This document shows positions 56,614 through 64,000 of a stretch of DNA of 64,000 nt, piece by piece; positions within the stretch are counted from its first letter, which is position 1, and every line of letters begins with the position of its first letter. Origin of the DNA: Chlamydiota bacterium (lineage in GTDB: Bacteria; Chlamydiota; Chlamydiia; Chlamydiales; Parachlamydiaceae); assembly GCA_013285965.1 (NCBI GenBank), contig JABDGQ010000006.1, positions 27,474 through 91,473 on the forward strand. Direction: 5' to 3'. The notes beneath the pieces are model-generated. The model did not search any database. It saw nothing but the letters and a program-made list of their open reading frames with translations, and was not told the DNA's origin. A program made the translations under genes and the position numbers.

Positions 56614-57007
56614 TTATGGGGCTGTATATCCGCCGTCAATGATCCAATCAGCTCCTGTGACATATGATGTTAATAATGGGTCCCTTTGTCCCTTGCTCAA
56701 TCATTTTCTTTCCTACTACTTGAGCACAAAGAAAAACCCCCGTTAAATTCACATCAATCATCCTTTGCCAATCTTGAAATGAGAGATCTTATGCTGCCGA
56801 TCCATGTGTTATTTCTGCGTTGTTGACCAAAATGTCGATTCTTCCCCAACGTTTTATCACAGTATCCACTATAATGAAATCAAGTCGTTTAATGATAGCC
56901 CTAGGAAGCTCCTTTGCTACTGTGATATTAAAATCTGTAATAGCCTCATCTAAAACTTTAAGTTTTTCACTAGTCGCTTGGTGGATGGTGATGTTTTCGA
57001 ATGTCAT
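56614..57007 (-). pseudogene. Short-chain dehydrogenase, degraded
   Basis: SDR pieces in order: GRIDILVNNAEITHGSAA, a TAA, LSFQDWQRMIDVNLTGVFLC then AQVVGKKMIEQGTKGPIINI, and after a frame change YVTGADWIIDGGYTAP with the natural stop. The NAG box is mutated to NAE, the catalytic YxxxK section is deleted, and the Rossmann glycine loop is replaced by unrelated sequence from 56900 on. Its start overlaps the stop of the GrpB-GNAT gene (4 bp), so it was the last gene of that run. Confidence 0.8.
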
Positions 57008-57999
57008 AGTCTTTTTCCCATTGCGATATCATTAGGACTTGGAGGTTCACCACTCGGGTCTTCAAATGGCATTTCTGTGTAGCCATTTCTGCGATAAAAG
57101 TTGACGACATTTGGCCTCGCTTCATCATGAAGAGATTTGATCCCCTGTCTTTTCAACCATTGCTCGCAAAGTTGTAAAAATTGGCTCCCCAATCCGTGCT
57201 GCCTATACTTTTCATCAATGACAATGATTCGCAACGCCGCTCTATGTTCTGGCCAAAATTGGATATGAGCATACCCAATAACTTCAACTCCCTGATAAAG
57301 AACAAGATGAATATGTTCTGGATGATCAAATGTCCATGTATAAAGATCTGCAATCGGCAGCGGATCAAAGAAGTATTTATTTCTTAATTGCTTGGCAACT
57401 TCCCATTCAGCATAGTGGGTGCATTTCATTATGCGAACGCGATTGAAGTTTGCTGCTTGAAGAATTTTTCGGATGAAAGCATCTTTACCCAGATTATATC
57501 CTGTGAAAGGGGAATTATTCTTTTCATAGGAGGACTTTTCCTTAAGAAGATCTTCTTTAAGACTACTATATTCGTCTTTAGCATCGGAATACTGGCGCAA
57601 GTAATCTCTAAAAAGAAGATTCAATTCGATTTCTGGATGTCCTTCTTCGTAGATATGAAGATTTGTGTCGACTCCTTCTGATCGGTTAAAATAAAACCGC
57701 ATAGGTATGTTATACTCGCCCTTATACTTGAAGCCTAAGCTTTCAAGAGGGTGAATCGCCTTTTCAGGATTTTTAACAACCACTATCATATCAATTACTG
57801 GTTTTGCAGAAAGTCCTGCTACTGAAGTAGAACCAATGTGATGAATAGCTATGCAGTTTGATCCAATAGCTTCTTTGATTTTTAATGCTTCTCTTTCAAA
57901 AATGTGAGGCCAATCTGGATTATAGGGGACAACTAATATTTTTTTTGTCTTCTTTTCTGAGTCGACTCGAGGAGTACTTTCTTTCTCAATGTTAGACAT
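57004..57999 (-). CDS. GrpB-family nucleotidyltransferase-like domain fused to a GNAT acetyltransferase
   Basis: 331 aa. Residues about 20-190 are a GrpB/UPF0157 domain (VPYNPDWPHIFEREALKIKE; IHHIGSTSVAGLSAKPVIDM; YNLGKDAFIRKIL), a fold related to nucleotidyltransferases. Residues about 195-331 are a GNAT domain (KCTHYAEWEVAKQLRNKYFF; YRQHGLGSQFLQLCEQWL; NVVNFYRRNGYTEM). AAGGA before the ATG. It follows the Nudix-methyltransferase gene by 9 bp. The pairing of two transferase folds suggests modification of one small molecule, which cannot be named. Confidence 0.85.
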   Translation of the reverse strand: MSNIEKESTPRVDSEKKTKKILVVPYNPDWPHIFEREALKIKEAIGSNCIAIHHIGSTSVAGLSAKPVIDMIVVVKNPEKAIHPLESLGFKYKGEYNIPMRFYFNRSEGVDTNLHIYEEGHPEIELNLLFRDYLRQYSDAKDEYSSLKEDLLKEKSSYEKNNSPFTGYNLGKDAFIRKILQAANFNRVRIMKCTHYAEWEVAKQLRNKYFFDPLPIADLYTWTFDHPEHIHLVLYQGVEVIGYAHIQFWPEHRAALRIIVIDEKYRQHGLGSQFLQLCEQWLKRQGIKSLHDEARPNVVNFYRRNGYTEMPFEDPSGEPPSPNDIAMGKRL

Positions 58000-58008
58000 A
58001 ACTTTCCT

Positions 58009-59199
58009 TCATCGTGTGATCATCTTTTTCATTGAGCCCTTTTTTCTACAAAACGCGTGAATATAGGGATGTGTCTGGTAAGAAGATTCATTTTCTGTGA
58101 CGAATAAATCTAAGATCGTAAATCCAGTCGCCAATAATAGCTCTTTTAGGTCTTGTTCATCGTGGTAACAATAAAATTTTTCGATGTTGTGATAACGAGA
58201 ATCTAATTCCAATCCCTCAGATGACCCTTTTTTGAGCTTAATGAAAAATAATCCGTCAGATTTTAAAGATTTGGAAATGCTTTTTAAAACATTTGAAAAT
58301 TCGTTTTTTGATAGGTGTAAAAGAGAAGCATTAGCCCAAGCTCCATCAAAAATAGAATCGAAATTTAACGATCGCATATCCATCACATGGAAATTGGCTT
58401 TCGGGGCTTTTTCTTGAGCGATCTGGATCATTTTAGATGAGAAATCAATCCCTGTGACCACATAACCTTTTTCAGAAAAATTTTTTGCATCTCTTCCAGA
58501 TCCGCAGCCAATATCAATAATCTTTCCAGTGGGAGGAATCATTGAAAGAAATCTATCGGCTTCTCTATAGGGATGCAAACTATCTACTTTCGCAGCGTAG
58601 CTTGATGCTGAAGATTCATAAGCCTTCCAATTTGTGTGTGATCTGAATTGACAGATCATTTTCTCAATAAAGCGTCTTAGATGAGGATCAGATCTTTCAA
58701 ATGGAATCTCATTAATTTCAAACCATCGAATTTGATGGAATTCGTCCTTGTCATAAGTCATTGGTTCATCGGAATTCCATTTTAGCACATACCACAACGA
58801 AACATCCGTATGCTGAGCGACATTCCCTACCGTTTTTGTAACGGTCACAAAAAGAGGCTGTTCAAAAAGAAATTCTGCTTCAATTCCTAGTTCCTCTTTC
58901 GCCTCCCTAAGAACAGTTTCCTTTGGATCTTCACCTTTCTCTACATGGCCACCTGGGGGAAGCCACAGTTCTGCTTTTTTGTGATCGACCAATAATATCT
59001 TGGATTGTTCTGGTGAGAAGATTAAAAAATAGGAGACTAAATGTATTGGTGGAGATGCTGGCTTTTCAATGCGAAAAATCTCGACACCTGATTGAATCCA
59101 ATTAAGTACAAAATCGATATGTTGCCTTTCAGTATTATCTAAAGGTCTGATTGCTGAAACTGCATCCCAAATTCGATCTCTAATATCAACAGTTTTCAT
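58009..59199 (-). CDS. Nudix hydrolase-methyltransferase fusion
   Basis: 396 aa. Residues about 50-185 form a Nudix domain with box GGHVEKGEDPKETVLREAKE..EEL (about 83-105). Residues about 195-385 form a class I SAM methyltransferase: IIDIGCGSGRDAKNF (motif I), VVTGIDFSSKMIQIA, and DGAWANASLLHLSKNEFSNV. AGGAAG before the ATG; start overlaps the upstream GNAT stop by 4 bp. The Nudix part could remove a nucleotide group and the second part methylate the product. Both active sites look intact. Confidence 0.85.
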   Translation of the reverse strand: MKTVDIRDRIWDAVSAIRPLDNTERQHIDFVLNWIQSGVEIFRIEKPASPPIHLVSYFLIFSPEQSKILLVDHKKAELWLPPGGHVEKGEDPKETVLREAKEELGIEAEFLFEQPLFVTVTKTVGNVAQHTDVSLWYVLKWNSDEPMTYDKDEFHQIRWFEINEIPFERSDPHLRRFIEKMICQFRSHTNWKAYESSASSYAAKVDSLHPYREADRFLSMIPPTGKIIDIGCGSGRDAKNFSEKGYVVTGIDFSSKMIQIAQEKAPKANFHVMDMRSLNFDSIFDGAWANASLLHLSKNEFSNVLKSISKSLKSDGLFFIKLKKGSSEGLELDSRYHNIEKFYCYHDEQDLKELLLATGFTILDLFVTENESSYQTHPYIHAFCRKKGSMKKMITR

Positions 59200-59645
59200 A
59201 ATTTCTTCCTTAGCATGTACATTTTGGATGCCTTTTCATAGCCTTCTCGAACAAATTCAATGCGATAGCCCAACTTCTCATAGAAGGGCAGGGCTTCCCA
59301 GTCCATTGTATTCAACGTGGCAAATGTACATTTCCTTTCTCTAGCAATTTTTTCAGCCTCTTCCATGATTTTTTTGCCAAATCCCTGATCGCGAATTGAT
59401 TCTTCAACCCACAACATGTCAACATAAAGACAGCCATAAAAAGTCACTCCAGTGGCGCCACCAACCACAGATTGATTCGAATCCTTGATATAAACTCGAA
59501 AAGGTTTAATGCGTTCCATACCTTTTTTCCTAGCTGCATCATCGCTAATTTCATCAAAGAGCACTTGCTCATCTTGTGGGATGGGTTCTTCCTGGCGCTC
59601 AAGATAGTAATCACCTCCATACGGTTCAAAGTAGATGGAAACCAT
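59196..59645 (-). CDS. GNAT-family acetyltransferase
   Basis: 149 aa. GNAT motif A MLWVEESIRDQGFGKKIMEE (acetyl-CoA loop QGFGKK), motif B FATLNTMDWEALPFYEKLGY. The first 10 residues are read out of a truncated GNAT gene just upstream, and no ribosome binding site precedes the ATG, so the start may be the scar of a deletion that fused the two genes. Overlaps the next gene by 4 bp. Confidence 0.82.
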   Translation of the reverse strand: MVSIYFEPYGGDYYLERQEEPIPQDEQVLFDEISDDAARKKGMERIKPFRVYIKDSNQSVVGGATGVTFYGCLYVDMLWVEESIRDQGFGKKIMEEAEKIARERKCTFATLNTMDWEALPFYEKLGYRIEFVREGYEKASKMYMLRKKL

Positions 59646-59737
59646 TCCATGACACGAGGATCTGCATTAAGTTGCGCGAAAGGTTCTAAATCACCTTCCT
59701 GCCAAAGTCGTAAAATAAGTCGATTTGTTTTTATCAT
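59630..59737 (-). pseudogene. Truncated RimJ/RimL-type GNAT N-terminus
   Basis: MIKTNRLILRLWQEGDLEPF then AQLNADPRVMEWFPSTLNR is the conserved start of RimJ/RimL-type acetyltransferases, but the frame then meets the coding region of the GNAT at 59196-59645 in another frame. About 35 residues of a normally 170-residue protein survive. Confidence 0.75.
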
Positions 59738-59745
59738 GATTTTCT

Positions 59746-60426
59746 TCAGTATAGCAACTGCTCTAAATGTTTTTTTACTACTGGCCATTCATGATCTAGA
59801 ACTCGAAACCAAGCTGTATCCCTATTGCAATCTTTAACGATCATATGGCTTTCTTGTATCCCTTCAAACTTAAATCCCATACGTAAAGCGGCTCTACGTG
59901 ATCGTTCATTAAGTGAATGGCATTTCCACTCTACGCGACGATATCCAAGCTCAAAACAATGCTTGAGCATCAAATATGTAGCTTCTGTATTGGCAGAGCT
60001 TTTTTGGACTATTGGGCTGTACCAAATGCCTCCTAATTCGATTTTTAAATGGGATGGGGTGTTATTCATGAAATTGGTTACACCTACCTGTAAGCCTGAA
60101 TGGATGTCAAATACACACATACAATATCCGTTAGGTGCATCTACTTGAGATTGCAAACTAGCAGCCAGATCCTCGACATTTTTAAAAGGACCATCAAACA
60201 TGTAATGCCAAACCAAGATATCAGCATCATACGGATCCATAGATCGTTCGCCAAGCTGAAGAGCATTCCCATTAGACATTTCAAAAAGGCGTTTAGCATC
60301 GCGTTCAACTACAAGTGGTTCAATCCGCACAAATTGACCTTTAAGAATAATAGGGGATGGTTTCTCAGATAATAAACGTCTCTTTGTTAAGATTGCTTTC
60401 GGTAGGTACATTTGGAATTTTCTCAT
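59746..60426 (-). CDS. GNAT-family acetyltransferase (RimJ/RimL-like)
   Basis: 226 aa. LKGQFVRIEPLVVERDAKRL opens the domain, then GVTNFMNNTPSHLKIELGGIW, an acetyl-CoA region QKSSANTEATYLMLKHCFEL and RVEWKCHSLNERSRRAALRM, GFKFEG. This is the GNAT_3 type that often acetylates protein N-termini or small amines. The ATG begins on the base after the Ppx stop (TAA-ATG on the minus strand), so it is translationally coupled. Confidence 0.85.
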   Translation of the reverse strand: MRKFQMYLPKAILTKRRLLSEKPSPIILKGQFVRIEPLVVERDAKRLFEMSNGNALQLGERSMDPYDADILVWHYMFDGPFKNVEDLAASLQSQVDAPNGYCMCVFDIHSGLQVGVTNFMNNTPSHLKIELGGIWYSPIVQKSSANTEATYLMLKHCFELGYRRVEWKCHSLNERSRRAALRMGFKFEGIQESHMIVKDCNRDTAWFRVLDHEWPVVKKHLEQLLY

Positions 60427-61572
60427 TTAATGTTTTTGACATATTTCATTGCTTACCCAATATTGTGGAGAAAGTAATGCTCCTATTGCATTTGCGCCTT
60501 GTGTTCCCACATAGTGAACTTGGGTAATGTCTAAAGCTTCCATCACTCCATAAGCTAGAATAAGGTTTGAAACAACATAAGGAAAAGCTTCCTTTCGATC
60601 AGCAGTAATGGAATCGTTTATCCTTATCGCAGCATCATCGAGATTCAACCGGCAATTAAGTTCTTGTAATACTCTATTGATATCGTAGTGTGTACTCTTC
60701 TGCATCCCCCATAAAGGGTTAATTCCAACGCCTAATACAACAACATCTGACTGTTTCAATTTTTGACGAAGCTCGATAGGAATATCTTTGATATTATCTT
60801 TGACGAATTGGATGGCCTGAGTCGCTTGTAATTTTGAAATGGGGTTAGGGCTAGACGTCGGATCTAAATCTTTTCCTTGTATTTTTAACAAAGCATTTTT
60901 CATGGGAGTTTTTCCAAGCCTTCCCAAATATACTGAATAATGGTCACCACATTTTGTTGTGATTTGAAAACTTCCTCCTCCAAAATCCCAAGAGACCGCT
61001 CTATACGGATCAACATGTGCTTCGCTCATAGCGCTGATAAATCCCAAGATGCCTTCTTCTTCTTGAGAAACAATAGTTACGGACATTCCCATTTCATTTT
61101 TGATTCGTTCCACTAATGTATCGCCGTTTTTTGCTAGACGAAGAGCCTCGGTAGCAATAGCATGATAAGCCTCTGGATGAAAAGGAGTCGCTTTTTTCAT
61201 TAGTTCTGAGATTGCTTCAACTGTTTTATTTTGAATGTCAGAACTCAATCTTCCATCTAAGCTTTTGACCAGATTTTCTCTCAATCCAACATAAGCAGTA
61301 TCCGTAAGCAATACATTTATAATTTTATTTGTTGTTAGATCGATATCGGATACCTGCATCTTAATTTGCCCTGAGCCGATATCAAATGCTGCGCGCCTTA
61401 CAATTTTATGGGGAGCAGACTTAAGAGGTTTTTTAGCCTCCTCATCACTAAGCCATTCTCCTTTTATTTCTTGCTCGTTAACTTTAAAATCAGCTTTTTC
61501 ACTGATTATTGCAGAAATATGGGTAGTGAAAAGAAGAAATGCGAAAGAAAGAGTGTAAAATAAATTATTCAT
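60427..61572 (-). CDS. Exported Ppx/GppA-family phosphatase
   Basis: 381 aa. Signal peptide (MNNLFYTLSFAFLLFTTHIS) followed by an ASKHA-fold domain: RRAAFDIGSGQIKMQVSDID (phosphate 1), AIATEALRLAKNG, VSQEEEGILGFISA, SWDFGGGSFQI (phosphate 2). Ppx/GppA enzymes hydrolyse polyphosphate or pppGpp and are normally cytoplasmic; the signal peptide makes this an unusual exported form. It is about 120 aa shorter than E. coli GppA and lacks the C-terminal HD-like part. Heads the transferase run. Confidence 0.82.
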   Translation of the reverse strand: MNNLFYTLSFAFLLFTTHISAIISEKADFKVNEQEIKGEWLSDEEAKKPLKSAPHKIVRRAAFDIGSGQIKMQVSDIDLTTNKIINVLLTDTAYVGLRENLVKSLDGRLSSDIQNKTVEAISELMKKATPFHPEAYHAIATEALRLAKNGDTLVERIKNEMGMSVTIVSQEEEGILGFISAMSEAHVDPYRAVSWDFGGGSFQITTKCGDHYSVYLGRLGKTPMKNALLKIQGKDLDPTSSPNPISKLQATQAIQFVKDNIKDIPIELRQKLKQSDVVVLGVGINPLWGMQKSTHYDINRVLQELNCRLNLDDAAIRINDSITADRKEAFPYVVSNLILAYGVMEALDITQVHYVGTQGANAIGALLSPQYWVSNEICQKH

Positions 61573-61707
61573 TTTTTAACCTGACATTTTTTGGAAAATA
61601 CCTAGATGCGTTTGATGGTTTGAAACTGTACCAACTACAAACTAAAAACTCGCGCTTGCAAGAAATCTCTCGATCCAGCTTGAGTAAGGGAGCCAGATTG
61701 AAGTCTA

Positions 61708-62316
61708 TTATTTATCTTTAACTTCCTGCGATAAACGATCATCTGTTTTAACAGACCAAAATGAATTAGATATCTTTTCGCTTTCTACCAATCGAATCAA
61801 GTGAGTCATGTTATTTATAAAAGAAGATTTCCATTCTTCAAAGCTAGAGGAATAATTGCCTGCAGGAGGAATTGATTTTACAAACTCTTTTAGCTCTGTA
61901 CTCATCGGGCAATTAATTTTTATATCTATTGCGATTTCATGAGATTTCTCGTCTACTTTTGTGAATTCAGGAAGGCTATTTTTGAGTTGAATAGTGATAA
62001 GCTCAACCGATTCAGAAGAATTATTTACACTATGATGTTGTTCATTTTCAGGATCAGCTTCTCTATAAACAGCTTCACCTGTTGGAAATTTCACATCTGT
62101 CGTCCGTCCGTCTGCTTCAAGACGGGTAATTGTTCCCCCTTTTAGGGCAATAACTACTTGCGGATATACATCACGATGAAGACCAATTTCTTCATGTGGG
62201 GATATTTTAGCCTTTGCTACACAAATTTGATCATTTTCAAATTGCTTTTCATATTCTAAAGCCTGCATTTCAAATGACAGAAAACACATTAATGTAGCCA
62301 ACAAAACTTTTTTCAT
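61708..62316 (-). CDS. Exported cupin-like protein
   Basis: 202 aa. Signal peptide MKKVLLATLMCFLSFEMQA, then a cupin-type beta-barrel (KAKISPHEEIGLHRDVYPQV; LKGGTITRLEADGRT; EAVYREADPENEQHHSVNNS) with His residues in the places of the two cupin motifs (HEEIGLHRD and EQHHSVNN). The C-terminal 80 residues are helical and unrelated to cupins. 135 bp separate it from the Ppx gene, so co-transcription is uncertain. Confidence 0.7.
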   Translation of the reverse strand: MKKVLLATLMCFLSFEMQALEYEKQFENDQICVAKAKISPHEEIGLHRDVYPQVVIALKGGTITRLEADGRTTDVKFPTGEAVYREADPENEQHHSVNNSSESVELITIQLKNSLPEFTKVDEKSHEIAIDIKINCPMSTELKEFVKSIPPAGNYSSSFEEWKSSFINNMTHLIRLVESEKISNSFWSVKTDDRLSQEVKDK

Positions 62317-62514
62317 AAAAACTCCATTTTAGATTTCATTTGAAAGAAGTTAAGCCAATCTTATGCTCAGGAAGAGCGGATGCCTTAACATCTCACATTA
62401 CTTTTGATGGATGCTATGGTATCATGAAAATGAAAAAAAAACATTCAAAAAGCCATTTTTAAAGTTTTTGCTATGGCGGAATGTGTCTCCTTATATATAG
62501 CTCAAGGTTATGTC

Positions 62515-62550
62515 AAAAAATCACTTGTTCAAGTTAGGCGTAAGGTGAGT
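62515..62550 (+). repeat. Arm of the palindromic 3'-end repeat
   Basis: AAAAAATCACTTGTTCAAGT followed by TAGGCGTAAGGTGAGT: the same 36-bp unit as at 10518 and 41255, with two or three differences. It encodes the final SPYA-stop of the coding fragment at 62534. Confidence 0.85.
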
Positions 62551-62608
62551 TCATAATCCGCTGATTGATTTTTTCACGAACCTCTAACGGAGTCATGTCC
62601 CACCACTT
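62534..62608 (-). pseudogene. Severed C-terminal coding fragment
   Basis: Minus strand reads AKWWDMTPLEVREKINQRIM then NSPYA and TAA, a protein-like, charged helical stretch. Its upstream edge is exactly the truncated end of the half MITE (62607-62608). I infer that it was once the C-terminus of the gene ending at 62690. Confidence 0.5.
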
Positions 62609-62692
62609 GGCAACTAGGCCCGAAAAATTTAGGATTAAATCTGCTCAAAAAAGGCAATTTTAACAAATAAATGTAATTTCGAAATAAGTCTA
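62607..62692 (-). mobile_element. MITE, half copy
   Basis: In reverse complement this begins TAGACTTATTTCGAAATTAC and matches the left half of the 50079 copy, with a short internal deletion, up to GGGCCTAGTTGCCAA. The right half is missing. Its terminal TAG supplies the stop codon of the neighbouring gene (62690-62692). Confidence 0.8.
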
Positions 62693-64000
62693 ATATCTTT
62701 GGCGATTTAATTTTTCGATTTCGATTCTGGTCAGAGCCATTTGTTTTGATTCGTTGGTATGTTCCAAGATACCCATATCCCACAACATTAACCGAACACC
62801 TTCTTTTGTCAAATATGGAGCTGCAGTATCAGCAAGGTTCATTTTTTTGACATGTTTTTGATAAAAATCTGTACTTGGATCAAAATCTTCATCATCTGAA
62901 GTAGGGAGTTTTTCAATAAATGTACCAATCCACTCTGCAATACTTTCCCACTGAATCGTTCTCTTAAGATCAACAGTTCCATTTTCAAGTGGTACCAGCT
63001 CTGGATAAATAGCATCGTAAATGCGCTCCACTAATTCTTCTGGTTTTTCAAAGTGTCGCCCTATGCCACCATAAATTAAATATCCTAAACTGCTCAATTG
63101 ACCGCTGGCTTCATGCGACATCAATGCTCTAGTTGAAATGACACTGGTATTAAAATATGCATAAATCATAGATTTACAGTCTTCCATAAAAACTTCTGGA
63201 TTCATAGCATCAGCAATATATCGATCTTGACAACAATATTTTTGAAACATTGATCCAAACAAACTGTAGGGATGAATGGTCGATCTAACTTCACCTTCAT
63301 AAGTGCGGAAGATATGTCTAAAAGCATCATGAAAACAATTTAACACATGCGTACCATTCGCGCTTCCAGCCATTTCAAAGAGGGGCGTTAGAAGCTTGTT
63401 AAACGCATCTTTAATCGTTTTATACTCATCACCTTTCCTATAGTTTTCTGTAACTTCAAAAGGTAAAAAATAATCAATATCGCCATTTTGCAACTTTGCC
63501 AATACACTTTGCAAATGTCCACCGCGCATTTTGGCTAATTCATTATGCACACCCCATTGCAGATCACGGGTTGTCGGATTTAATAAAAATTGCACCTCAC
63601 TAGTCCAACGTTCCACACATTGCTTGCCAATGCGCTAAAAATCCATCAATTTCAACTTCAAGGAGACCGGATCTTGCAACATAGAGTGTGCTAATGCTTT
63701 TATCACTAATTTGAACTGATCGACATCTGGCGGCAGTACATCAGCCACGCGACCCGTTAACGCCGCTGTTTTTAAATTTTGATAACCAGTCTGTTGACCA
63801 ATCTCTGCTCCGCCTTCTCCAGCTGAGGTTTGCAACTTTTGCCACTCTGCCAGCCACTTTGGATCTTCTAGGCCTAATCGTGCAATGGCTGCTTCCAAAT
63901 CGCTAAATACATCTGCCATGGGAATAGCGTCTAGTGTTTGCAAGTAATCTGGCGGTAGAAATTGGCTGACTTGCGTGGCATGCACATAAGTTGGTACGAC
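62690..64000 (-). pseudogene. Large hypothetical protein gene, interrupted, 5' end outside the window
   Basis: The minus-strand frame is open from the window edge (VVPTYVHATQVSQFLPPDYL) to a TAG at 63635-63637 and then continues in the same frame for 308 residues (RIGKQCVERWTSEVQFLLNP) to a TAG at 62690 supplied by the MITE. Both halves look like one soluble, mostly helical protein (PEVFMEDCKSMIYAYFNTSV; LIYGGIGRHFEKPEELVERI). The first half holds GRVADVLPPDVDQF. I recognise no domain. The central TAG, the MITE-made stop and a severed C-terminal fragment indicate decay; two separately translated pieces are possible, since a GTG at 63616 could restart. Confidence 0.65.

Larger units (their letters stand above)
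62317..62689. other. Repeat-filled intergenic region
   Basis: 373 bp holding one palindromic-repeat arm (62515-62550), a severed coding fragment (62534-62608) and most of a half MITE (62607-62692). The first 190 bp (62317-62510) show no gene; an ATG at 62424 opens only an 11-codon frame without ribosome binding site. Confidence 0.6.

Noticed and set aside
61539..61721. 60-codon plus-strand frame ending LQEISRSSLSKGARLKS
   Set aside because: No ribosome binding site, starts inside the Ppx gene, and no second copy in the window; protein-like look alone is not enough.
62424..62459. Short frame MKMKKKHSKSHF
   Set aside because: Only 11-12 codons, no ribosome binding site, runs into repeat DNA.

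Overview
This is an AT-rich bacterial chromosome segment with gene content and local gene order typical of the Chlamydiae, most likely an environmental, amoeba-associated (Parachlamydia-like) member. The basis is recalled synteny, not a search: xerC next to ribonuclease Z, alaS-mfd, glgC-phosphoesterase-dnaB, uppS-cdsA-cmk-plsC and nqrBCD are neighbour sets known from Chlamydia. The window also carries things human Chlamydia lack: a cyoABCD quinol oxidase beside cydAB, six ankyrin-repeat genes, a zeta-type toxin pair, many GNAT and Nudix genes and MITE-like repeats. I found no rRNA, tRNA or CRISPR array.

Layout. 1-1.4 kb: a general-stress cluster (ferritin-like DUF892 fragment, 26-aa membrane peptide, YflT-like glycine-zipper protein, BON lipoprotein). 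1.5-6.1 kb: xerC, kbl, rnz, a rhomboid protease, the heptose adenylyltransferase. 6.4-7.2 kb: an Inc-like bilobed hydrophobic protein, a 33-bp tandem repeat and a terminator. 7.2-13.2 kb: alaS-mfd. 13.4-17.2 kb (+): a degenerate CPBP-protease-like protein, ttcA-like, surE, an orphan. 17.2-24.1 kb: ileS and cyoABCD. 24.2-31.1 kb: three ankyrin genes, terC, an orphan and an exported S9 peptidase, scarred by duplication and deletion. 31.3-38.1 kb (+): glgC, phosphoesterase, dnaB, nqrB-C-D. 38.1-41 kb: three tandem membrane ankyrin paralogs. 41.2-46.9 kb: lepA-uppS-cdsA-cmk-plsC-phosphatase. 46.9-50 kb: cydA-cydB-pncA.

50.4-62.3 kb is an accessory island, nearly all on the minus strand. It holds a methyltransferase, an antitoxin/zeta-toxin pair (+), a leucine-rich-repeat relic, and two operon-like runs. 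One run (Nudix, DUF2608 phosphatase-like, TylF-like methyltransferase, beta-lactamase-fold hydrolase) encodes four proteins that all start with signal peptides. The other (exported Ppx/GppA, GNAT, GNAT remnant, GNAT, Nudix-methyltransferase fusion, GrpB-GNAT fusion, SDR pseudogene) looks like a small-molecule modification cassette. The window ends in a gene broken by an in-frame TAG and by a MITE.

Two dispersed repeat families tie the window together. Family 1 is a 163-165 bp MITE with 18-bp terminal inverted repeats (TAGACTTCTTTCGAAATT) and TA ends: two full copies (40974-41136, 50079-50243), one half copy (62607-62692), a 52-bp deletion derivative (16171-16222) and several relics. Family 2 is a palindromic element of about 80-90 bp whose arms (about 24 bp) repeatedly sit at gene 3' ends and there supply the last codons and the stop.
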